Assembly: GCF_039536325.1 (NCBI RefSeq)
Contig: NZ_BAAAYO010000008.1
Location: forward strand, 567,881-631,880
Length of the DNA stretch: 64,000 bases
DNA from: Paenibacillus_AB hodogayensis
GTDB taxonomy: Bacteria > Bacillota > Bacilli > Paenibacillales > NBRC-103111
Reading direction: 5' to 3'
A program made the position numbers and the translations under genes. Below are positions 16,998 to 25,307 of the stretch, one piece after another (the first letter of the stretch is position 1; each line of letters begins with the position of its first letter). Below the pieces are notes generated by a model. That model worked only from the letters and a program-made list of their open reading frames with translations. It was not told where the DNA came from and searched no databases.

Positions 16998-17609
16998 TTA
17001 AATGCGAAAGGAGTTCATTGCGGAACTGCTGGACATGCCCGGCTGCGAGGAATCCGAGCGCAAGTACTGGTCGTGTCCCGCTTGGTTGCCCCGGTAGTTA
17101 GCCGTGTGGTAGGATTGCTGCGGCGCGAACGTATTCGCTTGGTACTGAATTTGTTGTTGTTGTTGATATTGCTGTTGGTTTTGCTGCTGGTTCCATTGCT
17201 GGGAGGGGTTCTGCGAATCCGAACGCAAGTAGTTGTCGTGACCCGCCTGGTTGCCGCGGTAGCTCGACGTATGGAATTGGTTGATCGGTTGGAAAGAAGA
17301 AGCGCTGCTTCCGTATTGATTGGTCGTGCCGAACGACGAAGCCGAGCTTGCGCCGAATTGCGAAGGACTTTGCGAATCCGAGCGCAAGTAATTGTCGTGG
17401 CCCGCTTGGTTACCTTTGTAAGAGGACGTGTGGAAGTTTTGGCCGAACGATTGCGCTTGGCCGTAAGCTTGCTGCTTCTGATCGTACTGCGATTTGACCA
17501 TGCCTACCGGCTGGTACGCTTTTTGTTGCTGACCGCGGATTTGCGTGCTGCCGGCAATGCCGTAGCCGGACGTTTGACCGAATGAGGAGCCTTGTTGGTT
17601 GTTGTACAC
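16998..17609 (-). CDS. Gln/Ser-rich protein with three GNQAGHD repeats, probably spore coat
   Basis: I do not recognise the family. 203 residues, strongly hydrophilic and low in complexity. Three copies of a unit of the form FHTSSYKGNQAGHDNYLRSD followed by SQ-rich spacers occur at about residues 58-85, 110-137 and 165-190, the last as YHTANYRGNQAGHDQYLRSD. A pure Gln-rich tract sits between copies two and three. There is no cysteine and no signal peptide. GTG 17609 lies 8 nt after GGAGG. Position beside CotF-like genes suggests a spore-surface role. Tyr/Lys/Gln content would suit cross-linking, but this is inference. Confidence 0.75.
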   Translation of the reverse strand: MYNNQQGSSFGQTSGYGIAGSTQIRGQQQKAYQPVGMVKSQYDQKQQAYGQAQSFGQNFHTSSYKGNQAGHDNYLRSDSQSPSQFGASSASSFGTTNQYGSSASSFQPINQFHTSSYRGNQAGHDNYLRSDSQNPSQQWNQQQNQQQYQQQQQIQYQANTFAPQQSYHTANYRGNQAGHDQYLRSDSSQPGMSSSSAMNSFRI

Positions 17610-17730
17610 GAGTGGTGTTCCTCCCACAAAATAAAAAGTCTTCAGTAACGGGTTCGTATTCGTGCGGCGTTCCCATTGCTGAAGCCTCTATTATTGTCTT
17701 CGGTTTTTTGTTTTTTATGGCTGGAAGTCG

Positions 17731-18162
17731 TTACTTGTGCGGCTGCAGTATAGAATCCTCGACTTTGATGCAGCGGTCCATGATCGCTTCGATTCCTTCC
17801 GCCTCCACGACGGCTGCAGCCTCTTCGTTGAAGATGCCCTGCTGCAGCCAGAACGCCTTAGGCTTGTGCTTCATCGCGAGCACGGCTTGGGCGACGGAAA
17901 CGGTCTCCTCGCTCCGGCGGAATACGTTGACGATGTCCACAGGCTCGTCGATGTCGGCAAGAGACGGATAGCTTGTTTCGCCCAATACGGTCTTGACTCC
18001 TGGATTGACCGGGATGATCCGGTAGCCCTTCTGCTGCATCGCCTGCGACACCATGTAGGACGTGCGGTCGGGCTTGTCGGACAAACCGACGACCGCGATC
18101 GTCCGGGTTTGCTGCAGCAGCTCCTTGATCCGTTCTCTGGAAGGATTTTCAAAAGACATCAT
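17731..18162 (-). CDS. CoA-binding (Rossmann) protein, YccU family
   Basis: A 143-residue cytoplasmic protein. TRTIAVVGLSDKPDRTSYMVS is the CoA/nucleotide-binding loop, followed by GYRIIPVNPG, a family hallmark, and AFWLQQGIFNEEA. Relatives are stand-alone versions of the succinyl-CoA synthetase CoA-binding domain and have no settled function. Two ATGs (18162 and 18159) follow GGAGG at 5 and 8 nt. The gene begins 20 bp after the C39-like peptidase gene, so the two may be co-transcribed. Confidence 0.88.
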   Translation of the reverse strand: MMSFENPSRERIKELLQQTRTIAVVGLSDKPDRTSYMVSQAMQQKGYRIIPVNPGVKTVLGETSYPSLADIDEPVDIVNVFRRSEETVSVAQAVLAMKHKPKAFWLQQGIFNEEAAAVVEAEGIEAIMDRCIKVEDSILQPHK

Positions 18163-18182
18163 CAACGCCTCCGTTCGTTTCG

Positions 18183-18989
18183 TTAGTTGTAGGACAGCGC
18201 TTGTTTGCCAAGGGCGTCCCATGTGGCCAAAAATTGTTCCTTGTTGATCTTCTGCCCCTTTTTGCCGCTGAGCGGATCGTTTACATATACGTTCTGCTCG
18301 TCATAGCCCACAAGCAGCACCGCATGCTCCATGAAAGTCGTCTCGATCGGCCCGATCGGCGTGTCCCAGGTCACCCATTTTTTTGGAACGTTATAATCGA
18401 TCGTAGTCCAGATGACGACCGGGAAGCCTTCGGCGATTTGACGTTCGATGAGATCGAACTCTTTTTGGGTAAGGTCGATCGCCGACGGAATGTTGTCTTT
18501 CAGCGTCGGGAAAAGGCCGGAATGGTAAATCCCGAAGCCGCGCGTCTTGCCGGTAACGTCGCCGACATAGCCGGTACTCGGATTGCCCCAATAGGCAATG
18601 GCACCGTTCTCCCAGCGAGCCGGGGTCGGGTCCTTGACCATCTCCTTGACCATTTCCATCTTGGTTTTGTTGATGCCGTAATAATTCAGCAGCATCGTCA
18701 AGCTTACAATCTCGCAGCCAGGCGGCAGCTCGGGAAGCTGTCTGACGATCGGCGCGTCCAGCATGGCGGATGGCGGCTTCGGCTTGACGACCGGCGGCGG
18801 TTTAGCCTCCCCGGCTCCGCCTCCCGCCCCTTCCGCCAATACGACGGAAGAGGCCGGAGATTCGCCTAAAAATTCCTTGCCGGTCATTTTCGCATAGAGC
18901 AACACGCTGAACACGCCGCTTGAAAACAGCAGGCCGAGGATGAGAAATATCGTAAACAAATATTTAGCCAGGTTCAGCATCATTAGCAT
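18183..18989 (-). CDS. Membrane-anchored C39-like cysteine peptidase (YvpB type)
   Basis: 268 residues. One N-terminal transmembrane helix (about 9-33), a Gly/Pro linker, then a Peptidase_C39_2 domain with the nucleophile C92 in LPPGCEIVSLTMLL, a histidine in FMEHAVLLVGYD and the Asn/Asp of YVNDPLSGK. The catalytic triad is therefore visible. The topology predicts that the peptidase acts outside the membrane. Substrates of YvpB-like proteins are unknown. The ribosome site at the start (GAGATGG) is poor. Confidence 0.87.
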   Translation of the reverse strand: MLMMLNLAKYLFTIFLILGLLFSSGVFSVLLYAKMTGKEFLGESPASSVVLAEGAGGGAGEAKPPPVVKPKPPSAMLDAPIVRQLPELPPGCEIVSLTMLLNYYGINKTKMEMVKEMVKDPTPARWENGAIAYWGNPSTGYVGDVTGKTRGFGIYHSGLFPTLKDNIPSAIDLTQKEFDLIERQIAEGFPVVIWTTIDYNVPKKWVTWDTPIGPIETTFMEHAVLLVGYDEQNVYVNDPLSGKKGQKINKEQFLATWDALGKQALSYN

Positions 18990-19034
18990 ACAACCATCTC
19001 ATTTGCTTCGTGGTGGATGGAACAAGGCGCTTGT

Positions 19035-20327
19035 TCAGTCGATCAGCTCGACCTGGGCGCCAATCGATTTCAAATGGTCGAAATAGTGCGGATACGATTT
19101 GGCTACATGGTGGGCGTCCTTGATCGTAAGGCCGAGCTTCGAACGGAGACCGACGACGGTAAGCGCCATAATGACCCGATGATCGAAGTGAGCGTCGATC
19201 TCGACTCCGCCTTCCACGCCCTCGGGCTTGCCGTGAACGATAATCTCGCTTTGCCGCTCCTCGACGTCCGCACCGGCTTTGCGCAGCTCGTTCAAATAGT
19301 CGGTAATGCGGTCGCATTCTTTGTAACGCAAATTTTCCACATTGTAGAAGCGCGAGGTTCCTTCGGCGAATACCGCGGCCGCCACCATGGCCAGCACGGC
19401 GTCGGTAAAATGGTCGCCGTCGAATTCCACGGCTTTCAGCTTGCCATTGCCTTTGATATGGACGATGTCGTTGTCGTGAGTCAGCGGCACTTCCATGGCG
19501 CGCAGCACATCGATTACGGCGCGCTCGCCCTGCTTACTCTGCTCGGCCAGCCGCAGTACGCGCACATCCGAGCGGGTGACCGCAGCAGCGGCCAGCACCG
19601 CGGCGGAGCCGGGATAATCGCCCTGCACGATATATTCTTTCGCTTCATAGCGTTGCCTACCCGGCACGCGATAATGCATCAGATCCGGGCTTGCGTCGAT
19701 GGTGATGCCGGCTTGCCGGATGACTTCCAGCGTCTGGCCGACGACGACCTTCGACTTCAGATCGTGCAGCACCACAATTTCGCTGTCCTCGTCCAGCAGC
19801 GGCGTCATGAACAGCAGCGAGCTCAGAAACTGCGAGCTGACGTTGCCGGACACTTCGATACGCCCTCCCTTGGGCGCTCCGCCGCGGATCGTAATCGGCA
19901 GCTTGCCTTCGCGGTGCTCGACCTGCACGTTCATCTGACCAAGAGCGGCGATCAAATCGTCATGCGGCCGTTTGCCCAGCGAGTCGGGGTATGTGTTGAC
20001 GAAGGTCAAGTCCGTGCAAAATGCCGCTACGGACATCAGGAAGCGCAAAACCGCCCCCGCATTGCCGACATTCAGCTCCCGGATCTGCTTCGGATGGCGA
20101 CCGAAGCCGCGAATCGTCATCGTGTCGCCTTCCTCGATCAGCTCGGCGCCCAGGTCGCGGATGCAGCGACGCATGGCATCGCTGTCCTCGCTATGGGCCG
20201 GGAAGCGGATCGTGCTTGTCCCTTCCGCCAGCGCGGCGACAAGCATGTAGCGGGTCGTATAATTTTTTGAAGAAAGGGCGTTAATTTCGCCTTCCAGAAC
20301 CGGTGTCTGCTTCACTATCGCTTTCAT
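19035..20327 (-). CDS. aroA: 3-phosphoshikimate 1-carboxyvinyltransferase (EPSP synthase), divergent sequence
   Basis: Joins PEP to shikimate-3-phosphate in aromatic amino acid synthesis. 430 residues. Recognisable segments are LSSKNYTTR near the N-terminus (standard: GSKSxSxR), VGNAGAVLRFL (standard: NAGT), GKRPHDDLIAAL, SSQFLSSLLFM, the catalytic Asp in HFTDAVLAM and the catalytic Glu in RYKECDRI. Catalytic Lys, Asp, Glu and Arg are kept, but Ser after the first Lys is Asn and the NAGT Thr is Ala. ATG 20327 is about 10 nt after GAGGAGAG. aroK is directly upstream, supporting a shikimate-pathway role. Confidence 0.92.
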   Translation of the reverse strand: MKAIVKQTPVLEGEINALSSKNYTTRYMLVAALAEGTSTIRFPAHSEDSDAMRRCIRDLGAELIEEGDTMTIRGFGRHPKQIRELNVGNAGAVLRFLMSVAAFCTDLTFVNTYPDSLGKRPHDDLIAALGQMNVQVEHREGKLPITIRGGAPKGGRIEVSGNVSSQFLSSLLFMTPLLDEDSEIVVLHDLKSKVVVGQTLEVIRQAGITIDASPDLMHYRVPGRQRYEAKEYIVQGDYPGSAAVLAAAAVTRSDVRVLRLAEQSKQGERAVIDVLRAMEVPLTHDNDIVHIKGNGKLKAVEFDGDHFTDAVLAMVAAAVFAEGTSRFYNVENLRYKECDRITDYLNELRKAGADVEERQSEIIVHGKPEGVEGGVEIDAHFDHRVIMALTVVGLRSKLGLTIKDAHHVAKSYPHYFDHLKSIGAQVELID

Positions 20328-20462
20328 GGTCGGGCAATCTCTCCTCTGTCTATGCTGCAAGGGTATCGTTATTTCCGGCTTTGCCGTTCGGTTCGCGCCG
20401 GTACGCCGATGCAAGATTTATTGTCAGTGTACCATACGGGGCGGCCGTTTGGAATGATTTCG

Positions 20463-20969
20463 TCAGTCCGCCATCAGCTGTTCAACAATTTCCGCGGCAA
20501 TCTGCTCCACGGTTTTGTCCGACGTATCGATCCGCACAGGAGCGAAGTCGTAGGCGTGCTTGCGCCGCTCCAGCAGCTCGGGCACGGCTTGCTCGGCATT
20601 GCCGCGCAGCAGCGGACGGTTCGGGTCGTTCTGCACCCGCTGCAAAATCGTGCCGATATCGGCCGTCAACGCCACGACCAGCCCATTTGCCAGCATGATT
20701 CCGCGGTTTTCCTCGGCCAATACGGCCCCGCCGCCTGTCGCCACGATCTGCCCTTCGCGTCCGTCCAACTCGCGCTTCAACGCTTCCGTCTCCGCCCGGC
20801 GAAAATACGGCTCGCCCTTGTCGGCGAACAATTGCGGGATCGTCGCGTTCTCGGCCTCCTCGATCGAGGTGTCCAGATCGACCCGGTTCCATCCGAGCCG
20901 CTCCGCCAACGCTGCCGCCACGGTCGATTTGCCGGTGCCCATAAATCCGATCAATACGATATTGCGCAC
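20463..20969 (-). CDS. aroK: Shikimate kinase
   Basis: Phosphorylates shikimate at the 3-hydroxyl using ATP. 168 residues. Walker A is GFMGTGKST, the shikimate-binding Asp lies in RVDLDTSIEE, GGGAV is the central glycine motif, and RPLL is the lid arginine region. GTG 20969 has an AGAGGAGA ribosome site about 9 nt upstream. It sits 135 bp upstream of aroA on the same strand, so the two consecutive shikimate-pathway steps are probably co-transcribed. Confidence 0.96.
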   Translation of the reverse strand: MRNIVLIGFMGTGKSTVAAALAERLGWNRVDLDTSIEEAENATIPQLFADKGEPYFRRAETEALKRELDGREGQIVATGGGAVLAEENRGIMLANGLVVALTADIGTILQRVQNDPNRPLLRGNAEQAVPELLERRKHAYDFAPVRIDTSDKTVEQIAAEIVEQLMAD

Positions 20970-21087
20970 GTTTATCGTTCTCCTCTATCTTTTTCCAAAG
21001 CTCTCTTGTCTATCATAACGAATCGGCCCGCGAAAAGGAAAGCCTCCATCGGAAAAATACGAATAAATCCGATACGGAATAGGTATC

Positions 21088-21456
21088 ATGAATAACAGGC
21101 CATTTTATACGTTAAAGGAGATGAACATACAGCCGATGCAGCAAGCCGCTTATCCAGTTCCGCCGGAACGCCGGCTCAGGCAGATTTTGAGCCCGAACCA
21201 TCCGTTGTGCAAGGACGATGTCGTCTGGGTGCTCGAATTCGTCAAAAAAAAGGTGGTTGAGCAAGATCCACGCTTGTTGGATTTGCCGCAACCACGCTTG
21301 TTGAAAAATTTTCAGCATTTCGCCGAAGCCGCCACGCTGCTCATGCAGCGCCGACCCGGCGTCAACGAGGCGGACCGTCTGCGTGCCTCCTTGCTGGAGG
21401 CCGCGCACGGACTGCTAACCGATCCCGCCGCGCCGGAACGGCCCCGTTCCTCTTAG
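21088..21456 (+). CDS. Hypothetical protein
   Basis: I do not recognise this 122-residue protein. It is hydrophilic and probably helical, with no membrane segment or signal. LSPNHPLCKDDVVWVLEFVKK is the most distinctive part, and PRLL occurs twice because a 12-bp segment is repeated in the DNA. The start is unclear. ATG 21088 has only a weak ribosome site, while a good AAAGGAG directly abuts an in-frame ATG at 21121 and lies 15 nt before another at 21136. It converges on gnd with 15 bp between. Confidence 0.6.
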   Translation: MNNRPFYTLKEMNIQPMQQAAYPVPPERRLRQILSPNHPLCKDDVVWVLEFVKKKVVEQDPRLLDLPQPRLLKNFQHFAEAATLLMQRRPGVNEADRLRASLLEAAHGLLTDPAAPERPRSS

Positions 21457-21471
21457 GCGACTAGCAAGGAC

Positions 21472-22884
21472 TTAGTCCATCCAGTGGAAATGGAATGTGC
21501 CCTCTTTATCTACCCGTTGGAACGTATGCGCGCCGAAGTAATCCCGCTGCGCTTGAAGCAGATTGGCCGGAAGCCGCTCGGACCGGTAGCTGTCGTAATA
21601 CGCCAGCGCCGACGCGAAGCAAGGCGCCGGAATCCCCCTCGCCACGGCAACGGAGACGACTTGTCTCCATGCATCCTGATAAGACTCCACGACTTCTTTG
21701 AAGTACGGATCGAGCAGCAAGTTGCGCAAGCCCGGCTCGCGATCGTAAGCGTCCTTGATGTTTTGCAGGAAGCCGGCGCGGATGATGCAGCCGCCGCGGA
21801 AAATCATCGCGATATTGCCGTAGTTGAGGTTCCAGTTGTATTCGTCGGACGCTGCGCGCATTTGCGCGAATCCTTGGGCGTACGAGCAAATTTTGCTCGC
21901 GTACAGCGCTTTGCGCACGGCTTCCACGAAAGCGGCCTTGTCCGGCGCTGCAGGTACGTTCTGCGGGCCTTTCAGCAGCTTGCTGGCTTGTACGCGCTCG
22001 TCCTTGATCGCGGACAGCATGCGGGCAAATACCGATTCGGTAATGATCGACAGCGGCACGCCGAGATCGAGGGCGCTTTGGCTTGTCCATTTGCCGGTGC
22101 CCTTCTGGCCGGCTTTGTCGAGGATGACATCTACCATCGGCTTGCCCGTATCCGGGTCGGTTTTGGTGAAAATATCGGCGGTAATCTCGATCAAGTAGCT
22201 GTCCAACTCGCCCTTGTTCCATTCCGCGAATATTTCATGAAGCTCCTGCGTGTTCAAGCCCAGTACGTCTCTCAGCAGCTGGTATGCTTCGCAAATCAGC
22301 TGCATGTCTCCGTACTCGATGCCGTTATGCACCATCTTGACGTAGTGGCCGGCACCGTCCGGACCGATATACGTGCAGCACGGATCGCCGTTCACTTTGG
22401 CGGAAATGCTCGTCAGGATCGGCTCTACCAGCTTGTACGCGTCCTCTTGGCCGCCCGGCATAATGGCAGGGCCTTTCAGCGCGCCTTCTTCGCCGCCGGA
22501 TACGCCCGTTCCGATAAAGCGGATGCCGCGGCCTTCCAGATCCTTGTTGCGGCGCTGCGTGTCCGGGAAGTAGGCGTTGCCGCCGTCGATCAGAATATCG
22601 CCTTCTTCAAGCAGCGGCACCAATTGGTTGATGGTGTCGTCGGTCGGCTTGCCGGCCATGACCATAAGCAGTATTTTGCGCGGACGCTCCAGCGATTGTA
22701 CGAATTCCTCAGGCGAGTAAGTAGGAACCAGGTTTTTGCCCTTGGCTTCATTCGCGATCAGATCGTCCGTTTTTTCGCGGGAACGGTTGTACACCGATAC
22801 GGTAAAGCCGCGGCTTTCGATATTGAGCGCCAGATTTTTGCCCATGACGGCCAGACCTACGACTCCGATTTGCTGTTTCGACAT
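21472..22884 (-). CDS. gnd: 6-phosphogluconate dehydrogenase (decarboxylating)
   Basis: Oxidises 6-phosphogluconate to ribulose 5-phosphate with CO2 release and NADP reduction. 470 residues, typical of the long form. The N-terminal dinucleotide fold starts GVVGLAVMGKNLALN. Substrate and catalytic segments are GTGVSGGEEGA, HYVKMVHNGIEYGDMQ (catalytic Lys) and KGTGKWTSQSALD. ATG 22884 is preferred, as the earlier in-frame start lacks a site. It is the last gene of the LacI-LarA-gluconokinase-SDR-gnd operon and supplies the step after gluconokinase. Confidence 0.97.
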   Translation of the reverse strand: MSKQQIGVVGLAVMGKNLALNIESRGFTVSVYNRSREKTDDLIANEAKGKNLVPTYSPEEFVQSLERPRKILLMVMAGKPTDDTINQLVPLLEEGDILIDGGNAYFPDTQRRNKDLEGRGIRFIGTGVSGGEEGALKGPAIMPGGQEDAYKLVEPILTSISAKVNGDPCCTYIGPDGAGHYVKMVHNGIEYGDMQLICEAYQLLRDVLGLNTQELHEIFAEWNKGELDSYLIEITADIFTKTDPDTGKPMVDVILDKAGQKGTGKWTSQSALDLGVPLSIITESVFARMLSAIKDERVQASKLLKGPQNVPAAPDKAAFVEAVRKALYASKICSYAQGFAQMRAASDEYNWNLNYGNIAMIFRGGCIIRAGFLQNIKDAYDREPGLRNLLLDPYFKEVVESYQDAWRQVVSVAVARGIPAPCFASALAYYDSYRSERLPANLLQAQRDYFGAHTFQRVDKEGTFHFHWMD

Positions 22885-22963
22885 GAATTGCTTACCACCC
22901 TTATCCGAAAGTATGTAATGCATGATTCTATACGAGCACTTTCTTTATTCTATCCCATTTTCA

Positions 22964-23734
22964 TCAAATTGTCATAGCCCCAAATCCGCCGTCCACCCGA
23001 AGCAGCGATCCGGTCACGAATCCGGACGCCTTGTCCGAGGCCAAATAGACCGCCGCGCCTTGCAATTCGTGAGCTTCCCCGAACCGGTTCATCGGCGTAT
23101 GCGTCATAATCGAAGCGGTGCGCTCCGGCGACAAAATTTTACGGTTTTGCTCGGCCGGGAAGAAGCCCGGTATAATGGCGTTGACACGGACGCGGCTCGG
23201 TGCGAACTCGCGTGCGAGGTTTTTGGTCAAGTTGTTGACCGCGGCCTTGGAAGCCGAATACGTGAACACTTTGGACAACGGAGGCTCGGACGATACCGAC
23301 GAAATGTTGATAATGCTGCCGCCTTCGCCGCTATCCACCATATGCTTGCCGAACACCTGACAAGCGAGCACGACGCCCTTCAGGTTGACGTCCATAATGG
23401 AGTCCCACTCCTCCATCGTGATGTCAAAAAACGGCGTCGGGCTGTTTTTGCCCGGACAGTTCATCAGCACGTCCACCCGTCCGGTCCAGTCCAGCACCTC
23501 GGCCAGCACGCGGCGCAGGTCGTCGGCGTTCGTCGCATCCGCGCTGAAGCTCTTGGCTTTGGCTCCCGTCTCCTCGATCTGCTTGACCACCTGCTCGCAT
23601 TTCTCCATATTGCGTCCCACGATGGCGACATCCGCGCCGTGTCCGCCGAGAGCGACGGCCATGGAGCCGCCCAGCGTGCTGTTGCCGCCGATAATTACCG
23701 CTGTTTTGCCGGTCAAATCGAATAAATTCATCAT
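22964..23734 (-). CDS. Short-chain dehydrogenase/reductase, aldonate (mannonate/gluconate) oxidoreductase-like
   Basis: 256 residues with the SDR fold: GGNSTLGGSMA for nucleotide binding, Ser in NISSVSSEPP, YSASK as the catalytic Tyr/Lys pair, and a C-terminal GSLLRVDGGFGA. The usual NNAG is replaced by NCPG. MTHTPMNRFGEAHEL and IIPGFFPAEQNRK resemble D-mannonate/fructuronate and gluconate 5-dehydrogenase-like SDRs. Between gluconokinase and gnd in one operon, it probably interconverts an aldonate with its keto form. The exact substrate is inferred. Confidence 0.85.
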   Translation of the reverse strand: MMNLFDLTGKTAVIIGGNSTLGGSMAVALGGHGADVAIVGRNMEKCEQVVKQIEETGAKAKSFSADATNADDLRRVLAEVLDWTGRVDVLMNCPGKNSPTPFFDITMEEWDSIMDVNLKGVVLACQVFGKHMVDSGEGGSIINISSVSSEPPLSKVFTYSASKAAVNNLTKNLAREFAPSRVRVNAIIPGFFPAEQNRKILSPERTASIMTHTPMNRFGEAHELQGAAVYLASDKASGFVTGSLLRVDGGFGAMTI

Positions 23735-23756
23735 GCCACATTCCCTTCGGATTTGT

Positions 23757-25307
23757 TTATGAATGCCGTTTCTGAAAAGCCGCGATGGCGTCGAACTGCT
23801 CTTTCAGCTGATAATAGACTTGGGTGTAAATCGTCGTAAGCTCCCGGTAAACCGCATGGTTGACGGCATCCGGCTCGTGGCGTACGGTCGATCGCACCCA
23901 GTCGTGAATCGAGGAGAAATCGCGGATTTCCCCGAGCGCCAGCAAGCCGAGCTGCGCCGCGCCCAGACCGGAGCTTTCGATCGAGTCCGGCACGGTAACG
24001 GGCGTCCCCAGCGTATCGGCCATAATTTGTCGCCAGAACGGCGAGCGGGCAAAGCCGCCCGAGGCGCGAATTTCCTTCGTGCGCCCGCCCAACTCCTCCA
24101 ACGCCAGCGCGACCGAATGAATCCGGTATACGACCCCTTCCAGCACGGAGCGAATCATATGCTTCTTGTCATGGAACAGCGACAGGCCGAAGAACACGCC
24201 GCGCGCGTTGGCGTTCCAGTAAGGGGCCCGCTCCCCGGCGAGCAGCGGCAGGAAAATAAGCCCGTCCGAGCCCGCGGTTACCTGCGAAGCGAGCTCCGTC
24301 AAGTAATCGTAAGGATCGAGACCGCGCTTGCGGCCTTCTTCGGCCTCCTGCGTCGCCAATTGGTCGCGCACCCAGCGGAACATGATGCCGCCGTTGTTGA
24401 TGGCTCCCCCGACGACCCAGAAGTCTTCCTTGAGCGCATAGCAGAACAGCCGGCCCTGAGGATCGGTCAAAGGCTCGTTGACCGTGCCGCGAACGGCTCC
24501 GCTTGTGCCGATGGTGACCGCATAGACGCCCTGCTCGAACGCTCCCCCCCCGAGGTTGGCCAGCACGCCGTCGGAAGCTCCGACGACGAACGGGGTATCC
24601 GACGGCAGCCCGAGGTCCGTGGCGTAGGGAGACAGCAGCCCTTGCATAATACGCGTAGTCGGGACCGGTTCGGACAGCTGCTCCTTCGATACGCCGGCAA
24701 CGCCGAGCGCTTCCTCATCCCAGTCGAGACGGCGCAGATTGAACAAGCCGGTGGCGCTCGCCAGCGAATAGTCGATAACGCATTGGCCGAACAGCTTGGC
24801 GAAGACAAATTCCTTGATGCCGATGAATTTGTAGGTGCGGGCGACAAGCTCCGGCTCGTAGCGGTTCAGCCACATCAGCTTGAGCAGCGGGGACATCGGA
24901 TGAATCGGCGTCCCCGTATTGCGGTAGATGCCGAGGCCGTTCCGTTCCTCCTTGAGCGGCTTCACGAATTCGACGCTGCGGTTGTCCGCCCACGTAATGC
25001 AAGGCGTCAGCGGGTTAAAATCGCGGTCGACCGCGATCAGGCTGTGCATCGCCGAGCTGAACGAGACGCACAGCACCTCGGAGCCGAGAATGCCGGCTTT
25101 GGCGACCACGTCGCGGATGCCGCGGACGACGGCCGCGAATATTTCCTGCGGATCTTGCTCCGCTCTATCCGGCGTAGGGGTATAGAGCGGATATTCGATA
25201 GAATGGGAAGCGACGACGCGGCCTTCGCGGTCGATCACGAGCGTCTTGGTGCTCGTCGTCCCGAGGTCGGCGGCGATAACGTATCGCTTGCTGGCTGTAT
25301 CGGTCAT
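23757..25307 (-). CDS. gntK: Gluconokinase (FGGY family)
   Basis: Phosphorylates D-gluconate to 6-phosphogluconate with ATP. 516 residues of the FGGY carbohydrate kinase fold. AADLGTTSTKTLVID is the N-terminal phosphate loop, and SFSSAMHSL with ITWADNR form the sugar site. VVGASDGVLANLGGGA holds the catalytic Asp, and GTSGAVR the second phosphate motif. RASGGFARSPFWRQI closes the C-terminal lobe. The start ATG overlaps the stop of the LarA-family gene as ATGA, so translation is coupled. Its product is the substrate of gnd in the same operon. Confidence 0.93.
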   Translation of the reverse strand: MTDTASKRYVIAADLGTTSTKTLVIDREGRVVASHSIEYPLYTPTPDRAEQDPQEIFAAVVRGIRDVVAKAGILGSEVLCVSFSSAMHSLIAVDRDFNPLTPCITWADNRSVEFVKPLKEERNGLGIYRNTGTPIHPMSPLLKLMWLNRYEPELVARTYKFIGIKEFVFAKLFGQCVIDYSLASATGLFNLRRLDWDEEALGVAGVSKEQLSEPVPTTRIMQGLLSPYATDLGLPSDTPFVVGASDGVLANLGGGAFEQGVYAVTIGTSGAVRGTVNEPLTDPQGRLFCYALKEDFWVVGGAINNGGIMFRWVRDQLATQEAEEGRKRGLDPYDYLTELASQVTAGSDGLIFLPLLAGERAPYWNANARGVFFGLSLFHDKKHMIRSVLEGVVYRIHSVALALEELGGRTKEIRASGGFARSPFWRQIMADTLGTPVTVPDSIESSGLGAAQLGLLALGEIRDFSSIHDWVRSTVRHEPDAVNHAVYRELTTIYTQVYYQLKEQFDAIAAFQKRHS

